This document shows positions 8,407 through 17,501 of a DNA stretch of 64,000 nucleotides, piece by piece. The position numbers were made by a program, and so were the translations under genes. This stretch comes from Candidatus Scalindua sp. (lineage in GTDB: Bacteria > Planctomycetota > Brocadiia > Brocadiales > Scalinduaceae). The notes beneath the pieces are model-generated. The model searched no databases. It had not been told where the DNA came from and worked only from the letters and a program-made list of their open reading frames with translations. The DNA is taken from NCBI GenBank assembly GCA_018670825.1, contig JABHIW010000105.1, positions 1 to 64,000 of the forward strand, given 5' to 3'. Within the stretch, counting starts at the first letter, position 1, and each line of letters starts with the position of its first letter.

Positions 8407-8845
8407 TTCTCACGCAAAGGCGCAAAGAGCGCTGAGGGATTTATTCGTCCAAGCCATTTACAATCCGTGTAAAACCATCCCTCATCAAGTCCTCGCCAAA
8501 GTTCAATAAGTAGCCAAGCTTACATCCTGTCAGCCTGAGATAAGTTAATACTTGTTTTTTATGTGCTTTTGTGACAGATGCAACTGATTTTAATTCCAAG
8601 ATTACCTTGTTTTCAATAATAACATCTGCTCTGAATCCTTCGTCAAATTTTATTCCATCATATTCTATTAATACGGGAACTTACCTTTCAACATTTAAAC
8701 CAAGTTCTTTGTGAATTGTAGTTGAAGCACCAACTACCGCTTTCCCAATCCCTGGCCCAGACCGCAGGGCGGTTCGCACCAGGGCAGGCACATTTTCAGT
8801 CATCATACTTTTTCCATTTGCGATCTTTGCGGCTCTGCGTGAGAA
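8407..8845. mobile_element. inverted-repeat-bounded cassette carrying a dead GxxExxY gene
   Basis: The left end (8407-8432) reads TTCTCACGCAAAGGCGCAAA then GAGCGC. The right end (8820-8845), read inward on the minus strand, is TTCTCACGCAGAGCCGCAAA then GATCGC: three mismatches in 26. The pair exactly brackets the broken GxxExxY gene, so the whole looks like a unit that moves or moved with its gene. No transposase is present; movement would need to be in trans. The target-site duplication is not evident. Confidence 0.55.
8441..8806 (-). pseudogene. GxxExxY family protein, degraded
   Basis: The minus-strand frame from ATG 8806 to TAA 8441 reads as a GxxExxY-family protein (short proteins with a PDDEXK-like core). 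It has three lesions. An in-frame segment reading VPALVRTALRSGPG (about 8747-8791) splits MMTEN from IGKAVVGA. The usual ELGPGLLExxY region is missing, so HKELG joins directly to LNVER. A TAA stop (8681-8683) replaces the expected Gln before VPVLIEYDGIKFDEGFRADV. The C-terminal half (LELKSV, QVLTYLRLTG, GYLLNFG) is otherwise intact and in frame. Confidence 0.8.
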
Positions 8846-8864
8846 CTTTTTTTAAGTTATACTT

Positions 8865-9632
8865 TCATTTTGTAGATGTAAGTTGATTAAGGAAAAATAT
8901 GACTTCCGGGTTATCAGGATTAATCTCCTGTAACCGTTTAAAAATGTTTATTGCATTCTCCACTTCACCATTCTCCACATAGGCGGTGCCTAAATTTGTA
9001 TACCCTTTTTCCAATTCAGGATTATCTATTACAACATTCCTGATGATTTCTATTCCTTTATTAATATCACCCCCCAGTATTCCAGGTTTGTTAATATACA
9101 TTCTTGCATTCTCAATTCGTGCCATAGGATTATTTTTATCAATCTGCAGTGCGATGTCGATATCCTCCTCCGCCAGACTTCCATTCTTCATCCCGGAAAT
9201 CATGCCTGATATCTTGTTAGAAATAAGAGCTCCCCTTACCCTGTACGATTCAGAAAAATTATCATTCAGTTTAATAGATTTATCCGCGAATGGCATTCCT
9301 TCCTCGGCGATAGCAACCCTTTTGGCCTTCAAAGCCTTCTTCACTTTCTTTACCGTACTTTGTACAATTTCAAAGTTTTTTATGTCACACAATCCGAGAT
9401 ATGCTGATGCGGTATAGTAAGCGTATTCATAGTCAGATGGATTATCATTACACAGTTGTATGAATATCTTTTTTGCATCTTGCAACAGTTGTTCATTGTA
9501 TGTATTACTTCCTTTTTCAAGATACTTTTTTGCCTGTTCAAACCTATCATTCCCCGCATCTGAAACTACGGCATTAAAAGAAACAATAAGTAAAATAAAG
9601 AATAGTATTCCTGCTTTTTTAAGCATTATCAT
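8865..9632 (-). CDS. exported TPR-repeat protein
   Basis: A 255-residue protein with a signal peptide (hydrophobic residues about 5-24, ending near SDAGN) and degenerate tetratricopeptide repeats. The clearest are near the C-terminus: LEKGYTNLGTAYVENGEVEN followed by AINIFKRLQEINPDNPEV. TPR arrays mediate protein-protein contacts, here presumably in the periplasm or anammoxosome lumen. Two close in-frame ATGs exist; AAGGTA upstream suits either. It stands alone between the GxxExxY cassette and the U32 peptidase gene. No partner can be named. Confidence 0.8.
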   Translation of the reverse strand: MIMLKKAGILFFILLIVSFNAVVSDAGNDRFEQAKKYLEKGSNTYNEQLLQDAKKIFIQLCNDNPSDYEYAYYTASAYLGLCDIKNFEIVQSTVKKVKKALKAKRVAIAEEGMPFADKSIKLNDNFSESYRVRGALISNKISGMISGMKNGSLAEEDIDIALQIDKNNPMARIENARMYINKPGILGGDINKGIEIIRNVVIDNPELEKGYTNLGTAYVENGEVENAINIFKRLQEINPDNPEVIFFLNQLTSTK

Positions 9633-9682
9633 AATTACTACCTTTCAGAAAGAGTTAAAAGTACCTAAAGCATAAAAAGAGC

Positions 9683-9718
9683 TTAAACTATTTAAACAAT
9701 TTAAACCGTTCAAATCGC
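9683..9718. repeat. 9-base tandem repeat, about four units
   Basis: Successive units TTAAACTAT, TTAAACAAT, TTAAACCGT and TCAAATCGC form an imperfect 9-base tandem repeat in the gap downstream of the U32 peptidase gene and upstream of the TPR gene. It may be a protein-binding array or simple slippage. Confidence 0.45.
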
Positions 9719-9761
9719 GTCTGTTTCCTGGCGTTAGGCATTTCAAACTTAATTGATGTTT

Positions 9762-11771
9762 TCAATTAGTCTGTGTCGCATTTTTCATTACTTCCAGAGT
9801 ACTTCTTGATCGTGTAATGTTCTGAGAATAAGCACATAAGCTTAGTCCCTTTGGGCTTTCCTCTACCAGGTTACTCCACTCAGATTCAGGCAGAGGATAA
9901 AAGATACTAGGGTTCTCCATTAATAAATCCATACGTCTACGGTATTGATTTACTACCGTTTCTACCATGTCATTTTCATAGTACTGTGCTTCAATTCTGA
10001 ATACTTCAACATCTGTCATTAAGAAAGAATTCAGATAAGGCAGTACACACAAGTCTGAAGCAAACATAATATGGTTCCTGCAATACTGGTCTACCTCTAT
10101 CGTCCTGATTTCACCCTTTTCATCCTTAAGTGCGTAGTTAATGTAACGACATGGTAATCGGCAACCACTTTTTGCATTTGTCTTGGTAACCAGCATTGCC
10201 GGCAGACAATGTTCCAGTAACATACTAGGGAGAGAACCATGTACTATACACTCTACCGGGATGGACGAATTTCTTGCGAGTTTATCAAGATCATTGAATG
10301 AAGACTCAATAGAAGATGTTACCCTTTTCACACCTAACTTTTCCAGCATTTTAATAGAATCAGTATTTAAAACATTAAATGAAAAATCAGTAAATATGTC
10401 CAGATCAAACTTTTTTGCACAATGCAAAGCACCCAGGTTATGAACAAGTACACCGTCTACCCCTGTCTTCGTTCCTATATCAAAAAGCCATTCAATCTCT
10501 GATAATTCTCGTGAAGTGCATATACGTGGTGTACCGTATACAAGCTTTCTGCCCATATCATGCGCCATCTTAACCGCATCCTGCAAATCCTCTTTTGTCC
10601 ACCCTTCTCCTCTAACAGGAGATATATCTGCTGCTAAATATACGTAATCCGCACCGGCATTCAATGACTTTTTTACCGCATTTATTGTTGATACTTTTAC
10701 GGCAAGGAATTTTTTGTTTTTTGGAATTTCATTATCTGTCTCAAATGGATTTTCGTTCAAGTCATCTAATGTCAGATTCTTTTCCACTGCTCCACGACTT
10801 AAAAACAGAGGTTCTTTACTGCCAGTATAATCAAATACATTTGACGTTGCGTGAGAGAATGCCACTGAAGTAGTAAAATCTCTTACTCTATCTTTATACA
10901 TTTTCTCAAAATCTTCTATCTTGTGCCAATAGGTAAATGGTGAACGCAGATAATCATCAATAGCTTTGCGATACAATGCGATAATTGGTCTGAGAAAATC
11001 TTCGTGTCGCATCCTGCCCTCTATCTTAAAAGAACTCACTCCAGCTTGAATCAGTTCAGGTATATGCTGAAACATGCACATGTCCTTCATGGCAAGCAGA
11101 TAACCATCTGGCAAGTCTCCAATCGCTTCTCCGGATTTACTTTCTACGATACTATACTTCCATCTACATGGCTTCATACATTCACCACGATTCGCGCTTT
11201 TACCAAATATCACTCCGCTGGAGTGACATTGTCCACTCTGACTTACACACATATCACCATGAACAAAATATTCTGTTTCAATATCAGCCTTTTCTCCTAT
11301 TTCCTTTACCTGATAAAGGGCAATATCACGAGAAGTAATGATCCTTGATACACCCAGCTCCTTTAATTCAGTAGCCATCTCTGCACTATGTACATTCATC
11401 ATCGTACTGGCATGCATTGGTATGTCGAGTTTCCTTTCGTTAACCAGATTAATAACTCCCAGATCATGGACTATTATGGCATCAACTTTAATATCCTGAA
11501 GATATTTCAGATAATCATATAGTCCATCCATTTCAGCATCGCTGATAAGATTGTTTACTGTCACATAAATTTTTACATTCCGCTCATGCGAGTATTCAAC
11601 TGCCAGCTCTAATTGCTCGTCCGTAAAATTGAAATCAGAACGATGCATACGCATATTAAACCGCTTACCCGCAAGGTAAACAGCGTCAGCCCCTGCATCT
11701 ATTACAGCCACTAACACATCCCATTTGCCGGCTGGAGCAAGTAATTCAACTTTTGTTTGTGATAATTTCAT
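9762..11771 (-). CDS. U32 family peptidase-like protein (two U32 modules)
   Basis: A 669-residue protein with an N-terminal TIM-barrel-like U32 module (starts VELLAPAGKWDVLVAVIDAG). It bears the U32 signature EYFVHGDMCVSQSGQCHSS near residue 170 and further Cys in GECMKPCRWKY. A second, divergent module carries ECIVHGSLPSMLLEHC and SGCRLPCRYINYAL. Characterised U32 proteins include collagenase-like peptidases and RNA or quinone hydroxylation enzymes (RlhA, UbiU/V), many of which bind an iron-sulfur cluster via such cysteines. Which activity applies here is undecided. It is 94 bases downstream of the AMP-binding gene with a hairpin between, so co-transcription is possible but unproven. Confidence 0.85.
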   Translation of the reverse strand: MKLSQTKVELLAPAGKWDVLVAVIDAGADAVYLAGKRFNMRMHRSDFNFTDEQLELAVEYSHERNVKIYVTVNNLISDAEMDGLYDYLKYLQDIKVDAIIVHDLGVINLVNERKLDIPMHASTMMNVHSAEMATELKELGVSRIITSRDIALYQVKEIGEKADIETEYFVHGDMCVSQSGQCHSSGVIFGKSANRGECMKPCRWKYSIVESKSGEAIGDLPDGYLLAMKDMCMFQHIPELIQAGVSSFKIEGRMRHEDFLRPIIALYRKAIDDYLRSPFTYWHKIEDFEKMYKDRVRDFTTSVAFSHATSNVFDYTGSKEPLFLSRGAVEKNLTLDDLNENPFETDNEIPKNKKFLAVKVSTINAVKKSLNAGADYVYLAADISPVRGEGWTKEDLQDAVKMAHDMGRKLVYGTPRICTSRELSEIEWLFDIGTKTGVDGVLVHNLGALHCAKKFDLDIFTDFSFNVLNTDSIKMLEKLGVKRVTSSIESSFNDLDKLARNSSIPVECIVHGSLPSMLLEHCLPAMLVTKTNAKSGCRLPCRYINYALKDEKGEIRTIEVDQYCRNHIMFASDLCVLPYLNSFLMTDVEVFRIEAQYYENDMVETVVNQYRRRMDLLMENPSIFYPLPESEWSNLVEESPKGLSLCAYSQNITRSRSTLEVMKNATQTN

Positions 11772-11799
11772 ATTAATACCTTTCTGAAACTGTTTTTTT

Positions 11800-11855
11800 G
11801 GAGTGCAGTGACCGTGTCACTACTTTAATATGCATCATCACGGATGATGCACTCC
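11800..11855. repeat. nested hairpin element
   Basis: Outer arms GGAGTGCA (11800-11807) and TGCACTCC (11848-11855) enclose AGTGAC/GTCACT and TGCATCAT/ATGATGCA inverted repeats. The arms partly compete, so either one long or several short hairpins can form. No T-run follows on the minus strand, so it is not a standard terminator for the AMP-binding gene; a REP-like repeat is more likely. Confidence 0.5.
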
Positions 11856-11865
11856 ATGTTTCCCA

Positions 11866-13005
11866 CTAATACAATCCCGTCTTAACCACTTGTTTACTGC
11901 CCTCCAAAAGCCCGGGGTTTCTAACCCCATCTTGAGTAATTCCATACTCTATTGCTGTAGAAGTCGGAGGTATTCGAACAGCCCTGTCACGCTCAAACAT
12001 ATTTGGAATAAAAAAGCTTTCATCCAATCGGTGAAACACTACCTGCCCCTCTTCCTCATAGTTAACAACCTTTTCCAAACGCCCGCTACCTGGCACATTA
12101 CCATCTTCCATTTCAACCACCTGCACTATCATCCTGGGGCCAAGAGGAAAGTAATCAAGATCATAGGTAGATGATGCTTCTATTTCGAGACATAGGCCAA
12201 AAAGGGTATTACCATATCCTGAAATGTGAACAGCATTTGGAAAGTTTTCCTCTTTGAACCGCTTCAATGCGTCCTTTCCTATTGAGATACCACCGTAATG
12301 CACACCTTTAATAGCCATACGTTTTTGTTCACTCATGCGCAGTGCTAATGCCGCAAGGACGGGAGGAGTGGTGTATAATACGTCTATTTCCTGTGTCTCT
12401 ATAATATCCATCGACTGCTCCAATACATGTTCAAGATACCGTTTGCTTCCGATTGACTCAGGCTGCATCTTTTTTGCCCATCGTGGATCAAAATCTATAG
12501 AAAACGGGTCCATACTTCCCATTCTATTAGCAACCGGTCCTACCGCCTTACCAATTATGTGTGGACCACTTGGTCCAATCCATAACCAGTTTCCTCCCGT
12601 AGGAAAATTACGCTTTCCGGCAATAAAAGCAAACCAGTCAACGAAGATGGCATGAAATTCATTCTTGCGATAGGCAGTTACTTTAGGCCTGCCGGTAGTA
12701 CCTGCTGTTTCACCTAAAATAAAATCACTTTTTTGGCCTAGAAATACCTTTGGAATAAAATGTTCAATGGGATATTTCCGTAGATCATCTTCACACATTG
12801 GCCCGAGAATCTTTAAATCATCGAAGGTTTTAATCTCTTTTTTCGCGTTAATCCCCAGCTCTTTCTCTTTATCAAGCCAGTATTGACTTCCATGGTCAGG
12901 GTCAAAGTGTCTGGAGACAACTGAAGGCAGCCATTCATCAGGAGATAAACCACACCACTTTGAATTCAGGGATTGAGACATATCAGTTTTGTTTAAGGTC
13001 ATCAT
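11866..13005 (-). CDS. acyl/aryl-activating AMP-binding enzyme (PaaK-like)
   Basis: A 379-residue protein of the adenylate-forming group. The phosphate-binding motif is GETAGTTGRPKVTAYR near residue 98, matching the TSGTTGxPK core. The rest resembles phenylacetate-CoA-ligase-type enzymes but is shorter, suggesting a reduced C-terminal domain. It probably activates a carboxylic acid as an acyl-adenylate. Its start overlaps the RND gene stop (ATGATGA), so the two are translationally coupled. With the SCP-2 and reductase genes upstream, a lipid-like acid is the favoured substrate, by inference only. Confidence 0.75.
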   Translation of the reverse strand: MMTLNKTDMSQSLNSKWCGLSPDEWLPSVVSRHFDPDHGSQYWLDKEKELGINAKKEIKTFDDLKILGPMCEDDLRKYPIEHFIPKVFLGQKSDFILGETAGTTGRPKVTAYRKNEFHAIFVDWFAFIAGKRNFPTGGNWLWIGPSGPHIIGKAVGPVANRMGSMDPFSIDFDPRWAKKMQPESIGSKRYLEHVLEQSMDIIETQEIDVLYTTPPVLAALALRMSEQKRMAIKGVHYGGISIGKDALKRFKEENFPNAVHISGYGNTLFGLCLEIEASSTYDLDYFPLGPRMIVQVVEMEDGNVPGSGRLEKVVNYEEEGQVVFHRLDESFFIPNMFERDRAVRIPPTSTAIEYGITQDGVRNPGLLEGSKQVVKTGLY

Positions 13006-15326
13006 TTTGGTTTAAACAATAAAATACATGCTGGTAAAATAAGCAGAACAGCGAAAATTGCGCTCACCATTGTTATACCGGTCAGCAATCCAAAATATTG
13101 AATGGCCTTAAAGTTCGAGAGGCTAAAAACCAGAAACCCACACGTTGCAACAATGGTAGTAAAGATTAATGCCCTGCCGACTCCGGAGAGTGTACGCTGT
13201 ATTGCAAGGTAATGGTCACCGTCTTTTTTAAATTCCTCTTTGAAACGGTATAGAAAATGGATTGTGTCATCAACCGAAATCCCTATCGCGACACTCGCTA
13301 TCATAATTGTCGCGACATCCAGGTTTATTCCCACGTATCCCATAACGCCAAGGGTGACAGCAATGGGAACCAAATTGGGTATCATACTCATCATGCCAAT
13401 TCTTGCCGATTTCAAGAGCAGTGCAATACATATGAAAATCAAGATAAAAGCAAGGGTAAATGTCTTTATCTGGCTCTCAATCAAGTATCCCTGCATGTCC
13501 ATAAGAAGCGGCACGATACCGGTGATAGTGCAAACAACGTTTAATGGAAAATTTGCCTTAATAAATCCTTCGATATCATTTACTATCGCCTGGTATCTGG
13601 AGGAACCTACGTTTTTCATTCTTACGGAAACACGTCCTTCATTGTAATCTTCTGTGTAAAGGCTTTTGACTATAGTATCTCCATGCAGTGAGGCAAGCTT
13701 TACATAATCAATCGCCTTATCTTTTGTTATCACCTGACTGTCTGGGTTATCTTTATTGAGTAATGTGTTAAGATATTTTACATAATCTGCCACAGAAACA
13801 CTCTTGGTCACCTCAGGTATTCCTTTTAAATGGTCCTGTAAATTTTCCATATTCACAAGGACATCTGGCTGAAACACACCTCCTATTTTTCCGGCATCAA
13901 CAACGATATCCATGGGTATAAGTCCCATTAATTCCTTCTCAATATGTTCCGTTGATATTGTTATCTCACTGCTCTCAGGAAACGACTCAAATATGCTGGA
14001 TTCAGCATCAATCTTTGTGATTCCATAAATCGCAACACCAACGAACAGCAAACTCAAGGCAAAGACATATATAGTATAATTTTTAACAAACCTTCCAATA
14101 AACCCGTATAAGCCCCGAAATTCCTTATGACCAGACTCACGGTCTTTTTGAATATTCATGAATGGTCTACTCATCCATTCCGGAAAAAGAGAAAGCATGC
14201 CAGGTACAAGGGTTATACAGACAATGAATGACATCATTATTCCTGCAGCCATAAATATGCCGGTAGTTTTAACCGGTGTTACATCACTGGCTATTAGTGA
14301 AAGGAAGCCAATCGAAGTAGTAACACACATCAGAAAACAAGGCACGGATATGTGTTTTACTGTTTTCAACATACTTTCTCTCCTATCACCAGTAATCTTA
14401 ACTTCCTGATAAAATCTATTTAGTATGTGTACGGTAGTCGCCAATGAAATTATGAAAATAAGGGGGATAAGCATCCCAGATACCATATTCATTTTATTGC
14501 CAAACATAACAAACAAGCCAACTGTCCATATAATATTTATACTGATTGTTATCGCTGGAATTAATATTCCGGAAATATTATTAAAAAGTGCTAGCAGTAT
14601 AATGAGTGCTACTGCAAACATTACCGGAGTGAAAGTCCTCATGTCCTTTTGCGACATTCGATCCAGTTCTGTATTTACGATTGATGGACCCGCCAGAAAG
14701 AAATCCTTCTGTGGGCCATTTACTTTATCTATTACTTCTTGTAATGGAGGTTGAGACGGCCCATTGCTGTCTTCAATTTCTACCGCCCTCAGTATCTCCC
14801 TGGTTTCCTTTACCAGACTCCCTCTTGATTCCGGTGACCCCTTTGCCACTATCGCTATAATTGCGGTTGTTTCACCATCGCTTGATATCACATTATTAAT
14901 GTACATTGGATCATCTAAAATCTTTTCTTTAAAAACCTCAATGACAGATTTTGTCTTATTTCTCTTTAAAATTTCTTTAAAATATGGAGAGGATAACTTA
15001 TCTTTGTAAACACTTGCCAGAGACATTACACTCCTTACACCCTTAACCGCCTCCAGACTTGTTGCTATATCATTAATTAACTTAACCTTTTTACCGGTAA
15101 AAAGATCATTACCATCAATTGCGATTATAAGAAACTCATCATCCCCAAACTTATCTATAAAGTCGTAATAATAATCAAGCTTGGGATCGTTATGTTTCAA
15201 CCATACTTCAATAGAATTATCAGTCTTTGATTTAATTGCATAATGCCCAAACAGACCGGTTAAAAGCCCTATCAGGACAAAAAACACTATACGATATTTT
15301 AGTATTACACCTGCAATTCGATCCAT
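13002..15326 (-). CDS. RND/MMPL-family lipid-type exporter
   Basis: A 774-residue membrane protein with about 12 helices arranged as two RND halves: one helix, a large extracytoplasmic loop, then five helices, repeated. The N-terminal KTDNSIEVWLKHNDPKLDYY is typical of the MMPL/HpnN-like branch, which moves lipids and hydrophobic compounds rather than drugs. Second-half features include VGISVDDTIHFLYRF, the helix-4-type acidic motif of this branch. It lies between the SCP-2 gene (3 bases upstream) and the acyl-activating gene (4-base overlap), so all three form one operon. Confidence 0.88.
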   Translation of the reverse strand: MDRIAGVILKYRIVFFVLIGLLTGLFGHYAIKSKTDNSIEVWLKHNDPKLDYYYDFIDKFGDDEFLIIAIDGNDLFTGKKVKLINDIATSLEAVKGVRSVMSLASVYKDKLSSPYFKEILKRNKTKSVIEVFKEKILDDPMYINNVISSDGETTAIIAIVAKGSPESRGSLVKETREILRAVEIEDSNGPSQPPLQEVIDKVNGPQKDFFLAGPSIVNTELDRMSQKDMRTFTPVMFAVALIILLALFNNISGILIPAITISINIIWTVGLFVMFGNKMNMVSGMLIPLIFIISLATTVHILNRFYQEVKITGDRRESMLKTVKHISVPCFLMCVTTSIGFLSLIASDVTPVKTTGIFMAAGIMMSFIVCITLVPGMLSLFPEWMSRPFMNIQKDRESGHKEFRGLYGFIGRFVKNYTIYVFALSLLFVGVAIYGITKIDAESSIFESFPESSEITISTEHIEKELMGLIPMDIVVDAGKIGGVFQPDVLVNMENLQDHLKGIPEVTKSVSVADYVKYLNTLLNKDNPDSQVITKDKAIDYVKLASLHGDTIVKSLYTEDYNEGRVSVRMKNVGSSRYQAIVNDIEGFIKANFPLNVVCTITGIVPLLMDMQGYLIESQIKTFTLAFILIFICIALLLKSARIGMMSMIPNLVPIAVTLGVMGYVGINLDVATIMIASVAIGISVDDTIHFLYRFKEEFKKDGDHYLAIQRTLSGVGRALIFTTIVATCGFLVFSLSNFKAIQYFGLLTGITMVSAIFAVLLILPACILLFKPK

Positions 15327-15329
15327 AAA

Positions 15330-15749
15330 CTATAAATAATTAACAAGAACGTTCATCTTAAGGGCAATCATTATGTTACCTGCAATCTTGACTTTTCTTT
15401 TGAAAAAAGCCTTTTGCGGTGTAAATTCTCTTTTTAAAATGGACATAAAAGTTTCACAATCCATTCGAAATGTTGATACCGGACGTAATACCGTTTCATT
15501 TGACGAAGAGCAGATCTCAGGGGAATTTCTTACAACACGCGTTAAATGTCCACCTTCCACTACAATAGTCCAACTACCACCGTTGTCTCCATCAATGTCA
15601 AATCTGATAACAGTATTAAGGCTCTCAATCTTGGGCAAAGAGCAAAAGTTTACCCGTGCAAAAATCAACTGCTCAAAATATTCGACAGGAGTTATTCCAT
15701 TTGCAATATCCGGTCGTTTTTCAAAATCGCCTGGCTTTATGTCAATCAT
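15330..15749 (-). CDS. SCP-2-like sterol/lipid carrier domain protein
   Basis: A 139-residue protein resembling the SCP-2 fold. A central strand region reads VIRFDIDGDNGGSWTIVVEG, and the end is FKRKVKIAGNIMIALKMNV, close to the common FxGKxKIxGDMxLALKL ending of SCP-2 domains. Such domains bind sterols, hopanoids or acyl lipids in a hydrophobic tunnel. There is no signal peptide, so it should act in the cytoplasm. It sits 3 bases before the exporter and 36 bases after the SDR-type reductase, supporting a role in handing a lipid to or from these enzymes. Confidence 0.7.
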   Translation of the reverse strand: MIDIKPGDFEKRPDIANGITPVEYFEQLIFARVNFCSLPKIESLNTVIRFDIDGDNGGSWTIVVEGGHLTRVVRNSPEICSSSNETVLRPVSTFRMDCETFMSILKREFTPQKAFFKRKVKIAGNIMIALKMNVLVNYL

Positions 15750-15785
15750 TTGATAAATCTTATAATCATTTATAAATATCTACAT

Positions 15786-17018
15786 TTAGGCTTTTTGTAA
15801 TACTGTCGGTTTGCCTTCTCCCCAATTATGAGAAACAGCAAACTCTATTAATGTCCTGACTAATTCCTTCGTCAAAGTCGGACAAATAATACCAGTACCT
15901 TTCAAAAACTGCTGAGTATTACTATCATCAAATCGTAATGTACTAAATAGATACGAATAATAAGACCTTGTCTGACGAAGGAACAATTTCTCTACGGCAC
16001 TCAGACTTTGCTTTTCAAGTTCTCTATCAATCGTCACATGCATACCCTTGATTTCCAGGAAAGGCAGTACCAAATCTCTTAATTCACGGAGTCTCGGTGG
16101 GTTTGGATTTGTAATATGAAAAATTTTGCCGTTACTCTCTCTCATTCTCAAAATTGCAACTATGGCATCAGCAACATAATCTATAGGAACAAGATTAATC
16201 AAAGCATCAGGGTCTCCGGGTACCCTGATAGTAACATTTTTTAGACCCTCACTATTATGTTTAGTAAATGAGTTTTTCATATTGAACAACACCTTCACAA
16301 AAAGGTATAGATTATCAAATTTACAAGTAGCCCCGGTTTTAGAATCTCCTACTATTATGCCAGGACGGTATATCGTATAGGGAATATCATTACTCTTTGC
16401 ATATTCAATCACAAGTTGCTCGGCAACGAATTTACTCCTTTCATACTCATTATTAAAGAGAGGCTCATTTACCATCTTATTTTCACCAATTATACCATTC
16501 TGTTTACCGGCCACATATGCTGTACTTATATAATGAAACCTCTTCTGTTTGCCGGAATTAGCAAACTGCAGAACGTTTTCTGTCCCTTTAACATTAACGA
16601 CCATATGCTCATCAGCTCCCTGCATTTCGAAATGAGTCACCGCGGCACAGTGAAATACCTCGTCTACTTCATTACACAACCGTGTATATTCTTGTGTCTC
16701 TAATCCAAAACCACGGGATGTTATGTCTCCCTCATATATCTCTACATTACTAATAAACAATTCTTGAAGTAGTTTATCTTTATTCGACCCCTCACCAACC
16801 ACTCTGCATTGATATTGTAAGTCTTCGTCTGACTGATTTCCCAGTATCAGCTCCTTAAGCAAACTTTCCAAGACATATGAGATTTGAGAGGAATCGTTAT
16901 CTCTTTTTCTTATTAACAACTTTAGCTTACAACCTGAAACTAAAAGTCTCTGCGTAATAGCACTACCGAGGAAACCTGTTGATCCTGTTACTAAAATAGT
17001 TTTTTCTCTTTTCTCCAT
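15786..17018 (-). CDS. thioester-reductase-like NAD(P)-dependent SDR
   Basis: A 410-residue extended short-chain dehydrogenase. The Rossmann motif ILVTGSTGFLGSAI is at residues 8-21, and YERSKFVAEQLV contains the YxxxK catalytic pair. The layout matches the thioester-reductase (Lys2/CAR terminal domain, fatty acyl-CoA reductase) group, which converts acyl thioesters to aldehydes or alcohols. Other members of the group are epimerases, so the reaction is not certain. It precedes the SCP-2, exporter and acyl-activating genes, consistent with a route that activates, reduces and exports an acyl compound. Confidence 0.75.
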   Translation of the reverse strand: MEKREKTILVTGSTGFLGSAITQRLLVSGCKLKLLIRKRDNDSSQISYVLESLLKELILGNQSDEDLQYQCRVVGEGSNKDKLLQELFISNVEIYEGDITSRGFGLETQEYTRLCNEVDEVFHCAAVTHFEMQGADEHMVVNVKGTENVLQFANSGKQKRFHYISTAYVAGKQNGIIGENKMVNEPLFNNEYERSKFVAEQLVIEYAKSNDIPYTIYRPGIIVGDSKTGATCKFDNLYLFVKVLFNMKNSFTKHNSEGLKNVTIRVPGDPDALINLVPIDYVADAIVAILRMRESNGKIFHITNPNPPRLRELRDLVLPFLEIKGMHVTIDRELEKQSLSAVEKLFLRQTRSYYSYLFSTLRFDDSNTQQFLKGTGIICPTLTKELVRTLIEFAVSHNWGEGKPTVLQKA

Positions 17019-17057
17019 ATTAAATTGATTCCCTTCCGTTGCTCATACCAATACGTA

Positions 17058-17432
17058 TCATTTACTATTTACTTTCACCTGGACCGCTTCACAGACAGCC
17101 TCTGTAATTTCATTACAATCGACCGGCTTTTGAAATAACTTAAAAGACTCATGAATTATAGAAGAAACGGATGACAACGTCACATCACTGTCAGTAACAA
17201 CAATAACCGGCAGTTTATAATCAATTGCCTTTATAGCAGAAAAAATCTGAACACCGTTAGAATCTTCCGGTTGCAGGTTGAAGACAACAACACTAAATCC
17301 GTCTTTCAGTATAAGTTTTACCGCTTCACTTGGTCTGGAAGCTTCCTGTACACCAAAGCCTTTTGACTCAAGAGCATTTCTTAAATTGCATCGGAAAAAC
17401 TCGTCAAGATCACAAATAAGAATTTTTTGCAT
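17058..17432 (-). CDS. stand-alone receiver domain lacking the phospho-acceptor Asp
   Basis: A 124-residue CheY-like receiver. The N-terminal acidic cluster (ICDLDEF, Asp8, Asp10, Glu11), the Thr80 position (VVTD) and Lys102 (FQKPVD) are present. The expected phospho-acceptor Asp after strand 3 is Asn52 (VVVFNLQPEDSNG). It should therefore not be phosphorylated in the usual way and may act as a constitutive or protein-binding module. No output domain is attached. It lies 40 bases before the SDR-type reductase gene and may regulate the lipid operon or be a passenger. Confidence 0.85.
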   Translation of the reverse strand: MQKILICDLDEFFRCNLRNALESKGFGVQEASRPSEAVKLILKDGFSVVVFNLQPEDSNGVQIFSAIKAIDYKLPVIVVTDSDVTLSSVSSIIHESFKLFQKPVDCNEITEAVCEAVQVKVNSK

Positions 17433-17501
17433 TTTATATAATTTGCAGTGACATTAACATTTAATCTTCTAACTTAGGTACATCATTTCTCAATTGTTTT
17501 A

